This document shows, in pieces, positions 60,256 through 64,000 of a stretch of DNA of 64,000 nt; position 1 is the first letter of the stretch; every line of letters starts with the position of its first letter. Source of the DNA: Eubacterium ventriosum (GTDB lineage Bacteria; Bacillota; Clostridia; Lachnospirales; Lachnospiraceae); the NCBI RefSeq assembly GCF_025150745.1, contig NZ_CP102282.1:1313501-1377500 (forward strand). The letters run 5' to 3'. The position numbers and the translations under genes are program-made. The notes below the pieces were generated by a model. It ran no database searches, was not told the origin of the DNA, and saw nothing but the letters and a program-made list of their open reading frames with translations.

Positions 60256-60457
60256 TTTCCAATATATTCTTACAAGCCTAAATAAGTATACAAAAATTTC
60301 TATGGAGAATCCTAATTATAGACATATAAAACATGGAAAATAAAATATAATTTTATATAGGATTACAGTGTCAAAAGGTCTTAGCCCACGATGTCTGCAT
60401 AATGGTGGGGATGGCACTGAATGAAATTAGTTTTAGAATTGGTACTTAGGAGGGAAT

Positions 60458-60643
60458 ATGGAATATCAGGGAAGTTCTAGTGCTTTTTGGGCAACAGGAA
60501 AGATTGAAGATTATTTGAAGTATTCTGAGGAGAGAAAAAGACAGGCTTGCGAAAAATTTATTTCTGCAATAGAAGGTGAAAAGGCAAATGATAGAAACAG
60601 TAACAGTAATTGGGATGGTAATATCCTCCATGGCTATAAGTGA
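60458..60643 (+). CDS. Small protein overlapping the recO start
   Basis: 61 residues: MEYQGSSSAFWATGKIEDYL, KYSEERKRQACEKFISAIEG, ending GNILHGYK. A strong AGGAGGG stands seven bases before ATG 60458. Its last 19 codons overlap recO in another frame, so it probably couples recO translation. Family not recognised; the position between era and recO is reminiscent of Bacillus YqzL but the sequence is not obviously related. Confidence 0.65.
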   Translation: MEYQGSSSAFWATGKIEDYLKYSEERKRQACEKFISAIEGEKANDRNSNSNWDGNILHGYK

Positions 60644-61325
60644 ATATGACAAAAGACTGGTATTGTTAACAAAGGAATTTGGTAAAATCACAGCTTTTGC
60701 AAGAGGCGCAAGAAAAACAACAAGTCAGTTTCTTGCAGGAAGCCAGCCAATGGCTTTTGGTGAATTTACCTTGTACAGAGGAAGAAATGCATATACGGTA
60801 ACATCAATGAAAATAAGTGACTATTTCAGCAGTGACATGAAAGACATTGACAGTATGTATATGGGAATGTACTTTTTGGAACTGGCGGACTATTATGGTA
60901 GGGAAGGTATTGAGGCAGGAGAAACACTTAAACTACTATATATGTCTATGAAGGCATTATCCAAAAATATGCTAAAAAAAGAATTGATTAGATGCATATT
61001 TGAATTAAGAATTCTTGTTATAAATGGTGAGTATCCAAATGTGTTTACTTGTGGCAATTGCGGAGAAAAAGAGAATCTTGATTACTTTGATGAAAAAAAT
61101 AGTACAATGATATGTAGCAACTGTCATGGAAAAGTACCAGAGAAAAATATAATTGACAATTCAACAATTTATGCACTTCAATATATAGTTACATCACCTA
61201 TAACAAGATTATTCTCCTTTGACGTGACAGATAAAGTACTGGAACAGATGAAGGGGATAATTAACAAATATATAAAGAAACATATAGATAGGAAGTTTAA
61301 TTCTTTAGAATTTCTGGAAATTTAA
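60588..61325 (+). CDS. recO: DNA repair protein RecO
   Basis: 245 residues. OB-fold N-terminus MIETVTVIGMVISSMAISEYDKRLVLLTKEFGK, helical middle part, and the zinc site CGNCGEKENLDYFDEKNSTMICSNCHG (about 145-170). RecO loads RecA on SSB-coated DNA. ATG 60588 matches the family start and follows AAGGTGAAAAGG inside the overlapping small gene. Confidence 0.95.
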   Translation: MIETVTVIGMVISSMAISEYDKRLVLLTKEFGKITAFARGARKTTSQFLAGSQPMAFGEFTLYRGRNAYTVTSMKISDYFSSDMKDIDSMYMGMYFLELADYYGREGIEAGETLKLLYMSMKALSKNMLKKELIRCIFELRILVINGEYPNVFTCGNCGEKENLDYFDEKNSTMICSNCHGKVPEKNIIDNSTIYALQYIVTSPITRLFSFDVTDKVLEQMKGIINKYIKKHIDRKFNSLEFLEI

Positions 61326-61390
61326 TATTGAAATTAATTGCTTAAACGTATAGAATTACTAACTAGAGAAAATAAATAGGAGACTAAGAG

Positions 61391-62023
61391 ATGAAGAGAA
61401 TTATGGCAATGCTAATGTCAGTTGTTTTGACATTAGGGCTGACGGCTTGTGGTCATACTGTTGGTGATGTTGATTTGGAATCAGGTCAAAGTGCTATCTA
61501 CATACAGAAGGACGGTATGGTTTCATATGCTGTAAGCGAATCGTTTGATAAGGATTATTATGATAAAGATGAACTAAAGAAGGAGATAGATGCTGAAATT
61601 AAGGCATACAATGCTAGTAGTGATGCTTCAGTAGATGATGCAATTACACTTGATAGCTTTAGTGTGTCAAAAAAGGTTGCAACATTGTCTCTTGATTTTA
61701 CAACAACATATGATTTACTTAATTATATGTTAAATGATAATAGAGTGGAAAAAGACAAATTCTATATTGGAACAATTGATTCTAATGACGATTGCAAAAT
61801 AAGTGGTAATTTTGTTGAACCAGGCAAAAAGGATAAAATCAAGGCTAAAACTATTAAAAGTATGACGGATAGTAATATTTTAATAGTGGATGAACAGTAT
61901 AAGGTTCAGGTAGAAGGCAATGTTTTATATACAAGTGATAATTGTAAGATTGATGATGATGGCATTGTGACTACAGCAAAGTCAGATGATGAACTAAGTT
62001 ATATTGTGTATGAACTTGAATAA
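61391..62023 (+). CDS. Small lipoprotein
   Basis: 210 residues. Signal peptide with lipobox LTAC (cysteine at 20), followed by GHTVGDVDLESGQSAIYIQK and a mature domain rich in Lys/Asp. No known enzyme or binding motif. ATG 61391 follows TAGGAG. A stand-alone gene. Confidence 0.8.
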   Translation: MKRIMAMLMSVVLTLGLTACGHTVGDVDLESGQSAIYIQKDGMVSYAVSESFDKDYYDKDELKKEIDAEIKAYNASSDASVDDAITLDSFSVSKKVATLSLDFTTTYDLLNYMLNDNRVEKDKFYIGTIDSNDDCKISGNFVEPGKKDKIKAKTIKSMTDSNILIVDEQYKVQVEGNVLYTSDNCKIDDDGIVTTAKSDDELSYIVYELE

Positions 62024-62147
62024 TAATCATATTTTTTAGAAAATATTTTACCAGTTAGCATAAAATAATTTGACAAATAAAAAAATAAAAGTTAAATTAA
62101 GAAAAATCATAATAGAAAATAGAAAAAGTAGAAAAGGAAGAAATGAC

Positions 62148-63545
62148 ATGGAAAAGACAATGGAAAAAATTGTAGCACTTGCAAAAAGCAGAGGATTTGT
62201 ATATCCGGGCTCAGAAATTTACGGTGGACTTGCAAATACTTGGGATTATGGTAACTTAGGTGTTGAATTAAAGAACAATGTAAAAAAGGCATGGTGGAAG
62301 AAATTTATTCAGGAAAACCCTTATAACGTAGGTGTTGACTGTGCAATTTTAATGAATCCACAGACTTGGGTAGCATCAGGACATCTTGGCGGATTCTCAG
62401 ATCCATTAATGGACTGTAAAGAGTGTCATGAAAGATTTAGAGCTGACAAGATTATTGAAGACTATATGGCTGATAATGGTATTGAAGCTGAAGGCTCAGT
62501 TGATGGTTGGACACATGAACAGATGGCTGATTACATAGAAGAGCACAAGATTGCATGTCCTACATGTGGAAAGCACAACTTTACAGAAATCCGTGAATTT
62601 AACCTTATGTTTAAAACATTCCAGGGTGTAACTGAGGATGCTAAGAATACAGTATACTTAAGACCTGAAACAGCTCAGGGAATTTTCGTTAACTTTAAGA
62701 ATGTTCAGAGAACATCAAGAAAGAAGATTCCTTTCGGAATTGGTCAGGTTGGTAAATCATTTAGAAATGAAATTACACCTGGTAACTTTACATTCAGAAC
62801 AAGAGAATTTGAACAGATGGAATTAGAGTTCTTCTGTGAACCAGGAACAGACCTTGAATGGTTCCAGTATTGGAGAGCTTTTTGCCGAGACTGGTTATTA
62901 AGCCTTGGAATTAAAGAAGATGAAATGAGACTTCGTGATCATTCACCTGAAGAATTGTGCTTCTACTCAAAGGGAACAACTGATATTGAATTTTTATTCC
63001 CATTTGGATGGGGCGAACTTTGGGGTATTGCTGACAGAACAGATTATGACCTTACACAGCATCAGGAACTTTCAAAACAGGATTTAACATATTTTGATGA
63101 TGACAAGCATGAAAGATATGTTCCATATGTTATTGAACCATCACTTGGTGCGGACCGTGTAACATTAGCTTTCTTATGTGCAGCTTATGATGAAGAAAAT
63201 ATCGGAACAGAAGAAAAACCTGATATGCGTACAGTTTTACATTTTCATCCTGCACTTGCACCTGTTAAGATTGGTGTATTGCCTTTGTCAAAGAAATTAA
63301 ATGAAGGTGCTGAAAAGGTATTTGCAGAACTTAGCAAGTATTATAACTGTGAATTTGATGACAGAGGAGCAATTGGAAAGAGATATCGTCGTCAGGATGA
63401 AATCGGAACTCCATTCTGTGTAACATATGACTTTGATTCAGAAGAAGATGGAGCAGTTACAGTACGTGACCGTGACACAATGGAACAGGAAAGAATTAAG
63501 ATTGAAGATTTGAAAGAATACTTTGAACAGAAATTTGAATTCTAA
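62148..63545 (+). CDS. glyQS: Glycine--tRNA ligase (alpha2 type)
   Basis: 465 residues, the single-chain bacterial/archaeal-like form. Class II core: [20 protein letters not shown], motif 2 [20 protein letters not shown] (about 203-222) and motif 3 [13 protein letters not shown]; the anticodon domain is at about 365-460. ATG 62148 follows AAGGAAG; upstream TTG 62070 gives an unlikely Lys-rich extension. A terminator hairpin follows. Confidence 0.96.
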   Translation: MEKTMEKIVALAKSRGFVYPGSEIYGGLANTWDYGNLGVELKNNVKKAWWKKFIQENPYNVGVDCAILMNPQTWVASGHLGGFSDPLMDCKECHERFRADKIIEDYMADNGIEAEGSVDGWTHEQMADYIEEHKIACPTCGKHNFTEIREFNLMFKTFQGVTEDAKNTVYLRPETAQGIFVNFKNVQRTSRKKIPFGIGQVGKSFRNEITPGNFTFRTREFEQMELEFFCEPGTDLEWFQYWRAFCRDWLLSLGIKEDEMRLRDHSPEELCFYSKGTTDIEFLFPFGWGELWGIADRTDYDLTQHQELSKQDLTYFDDDKHERYVPYVIEPSLGADRVTLAFLCAAYDEENIGTEEKPDMRTVLHFHPALAPVKIGVLPLSKKLNEGAEKVFAELSKYYNCEFDDRGAIGKRYRRQDEIGTPFCVTYDFDSEEDGAVTVRDRDTMEQERIKIEDLKEYFEQKFEF

Positions 63546-63568
63546 TAAAAATAATACAATTTTTAGAG

Positions 63569-63595
63569 AAAGGCTACCTAAGAGGGTGGCCTTTT
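63569..63595 (+). terminator. Terminator after glyQS
   Basis: AAAGGCTACC pairs with GGTGGCCTTTT around TAAGAG. Confidence 0.8.
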
Positions 63596-63712
63596 GTTAT
63601 GAAAAAGACTAATTATGTTAGACAAAAATAAGTCTAAATAATGATTTTTATGCTGAATTTTAAAAATAAATGAAAAAAATCCTAAATAGAGAGTAAAAAG
63701 CACAAAAACTCT

Positions 63713-63740
63713 TTGGATAAAAACGTTTCTATTATATAAT
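63713..63740 (+). promoter_or_regulatory. Promoter of the GH30 gene with LacI-type operator
   Basis: TTGGAT (63713-63718), 16-nt spacer, perfect TATAAT (63735-63740). The spacer holds the palindrome AAACGTTT (63721-63728), the core of LacI-family or cre-type operators, so sugar-dependent repression is likely. Confidence 0.6.
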
Positions 63741-63832
63741 ATTCATAGAGGAATTGAGAAGGGGTTGGAGTAACTTGAATCAGTTGCCGTAAATGAAACT
63801 ATGTTTCAAATAATTAAAAGGCGAGGTGTAAT

Positions 63833-64000
63833 ATGAAACCAGTAGTTAAAGTTATCCAGACAGCGAAAAACGAAAAACAGGCATGGCGCAAGTTAGATGA
63901 TTTGGAATTGTTTAAATATTATAATTTCCGAATGAATACAGTGTCTGTTGACAGTAGCATAAGCTATCAGAAACTTTTGGGATTTGGAGGGGCTTTTACG
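63833..64000 (+). CDS. Glycoside hydrolase family 30 protein, N-terminus (partial)
   Basis: First 56 codons, cut by the window end. VDSSISYQKLLGFGGAFT is the conserved start of GH30 (glucosylceramidase / beta-1,6-glucanase / xylosidase-type) catalytic domains. No signal peptide is seen, so the enzyme may be cytoplasmic. ATG 63833 follows GCGAGGTG. Confidence 0.8.
   Translation, partial: MKPVVKVIQTAKNEKQAWRKLDDLELFKYYNFRMNTVSVDSSISYQKLLGFGGAFT

Overview
The window is AT-rich, uses AGA/AAA/ATT-heavy codons and G-rich Shine-Dalgarno sites, and carries a Firmicutes-type str/rpo ribosomal cluster, an L10 leader, CotF-like spore coat genes, a class B sortase, a four-subunit pyruvate:ferredoxin oxidoreductase and BioY/BirA. 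Together these point to an anaerobic, spore-forming, Gram-positive gut-type Clostridia, most like Lachnospiraceae. The genus cannot be fixed from the sequence alone.

Layout: 1-1046 end of a RecD2-like helicase and comF. 1121-12724 rpmG-secE-nusG-rplKA, then rplJL behind an L10 leader, then rpoBC. 12770-14318 a preQ1-I riboswitch controlling a radical SAM protein (candidate queuine lyase) and a YhhQ-type queuosine-precursor transporter. 14340-14580 a 241-nt palindromic element. 14682-16052 (minus) an NSS symporter. 16306-19309 porGDAB. 19999-20529 a wrecked AGCS alanine/glycine symporter gene. 20881-22272 asnS, flanked by two related palindromic elements. 22555-25571 a two-component system. 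25789-30471 rpsL-rpsG-fusA-tuf. 30808-31444 gene debris (TetR-like and trpS fragments). 31664-33410 yhdT-panF. 33465-38157 an EEP phosphodiesterase-like protein, a lone FakA-middle-domain protein, an orphan holin and a large secreted Ig/MBG protein. 38463-38945 (minus) two CotF-like coat proteins. 39132-40011 ECF sigma and putative anti-sigma, followed by a 71-bp tandem repeat of hairpins. 40875-42426 sortase B and an SDR. 42751-46526 fruK-fruA-fruR. 47039-53797 a compact Tad-like pilus/secretion locus. 53886-56085 birA (minus), bioY and a DUF1284 protein. 56293-61325 M16C peptidase, era, a small overlapping gene and recO. 61391-63545 lipoprotein and glyQS. 63833-64000 the start of a GH30 glycosidase.

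How it works together: most of the window is core translation and transcription, with several clear sigma-A promoters (TTGACA, 16-18 nt spacer, TATAAT-like) and intrinsic terminators. The most unusual part is 46859-53797. It combines one CpaF/TadA ATPase, one TadB/C-like platform protein, four very short single-helix proteins sharing an N-terminal F-L/I-x-E-H-G-like signature, two pseudopilin-like proteins and a 921-residue parallel beta-helix surface protein, all apparently co-transcribed from one promoter. It looks like a miniaturised type IVc (Tad) pilus or secretion system built around an adhesin. Second-tier observations are the preQ1-controlled queuosine-salvage pair, the covarying palindromes around asnS, the tandem-hairpin 3' ends of rplL and tuf, and the 71-bp hairpin VNTR.
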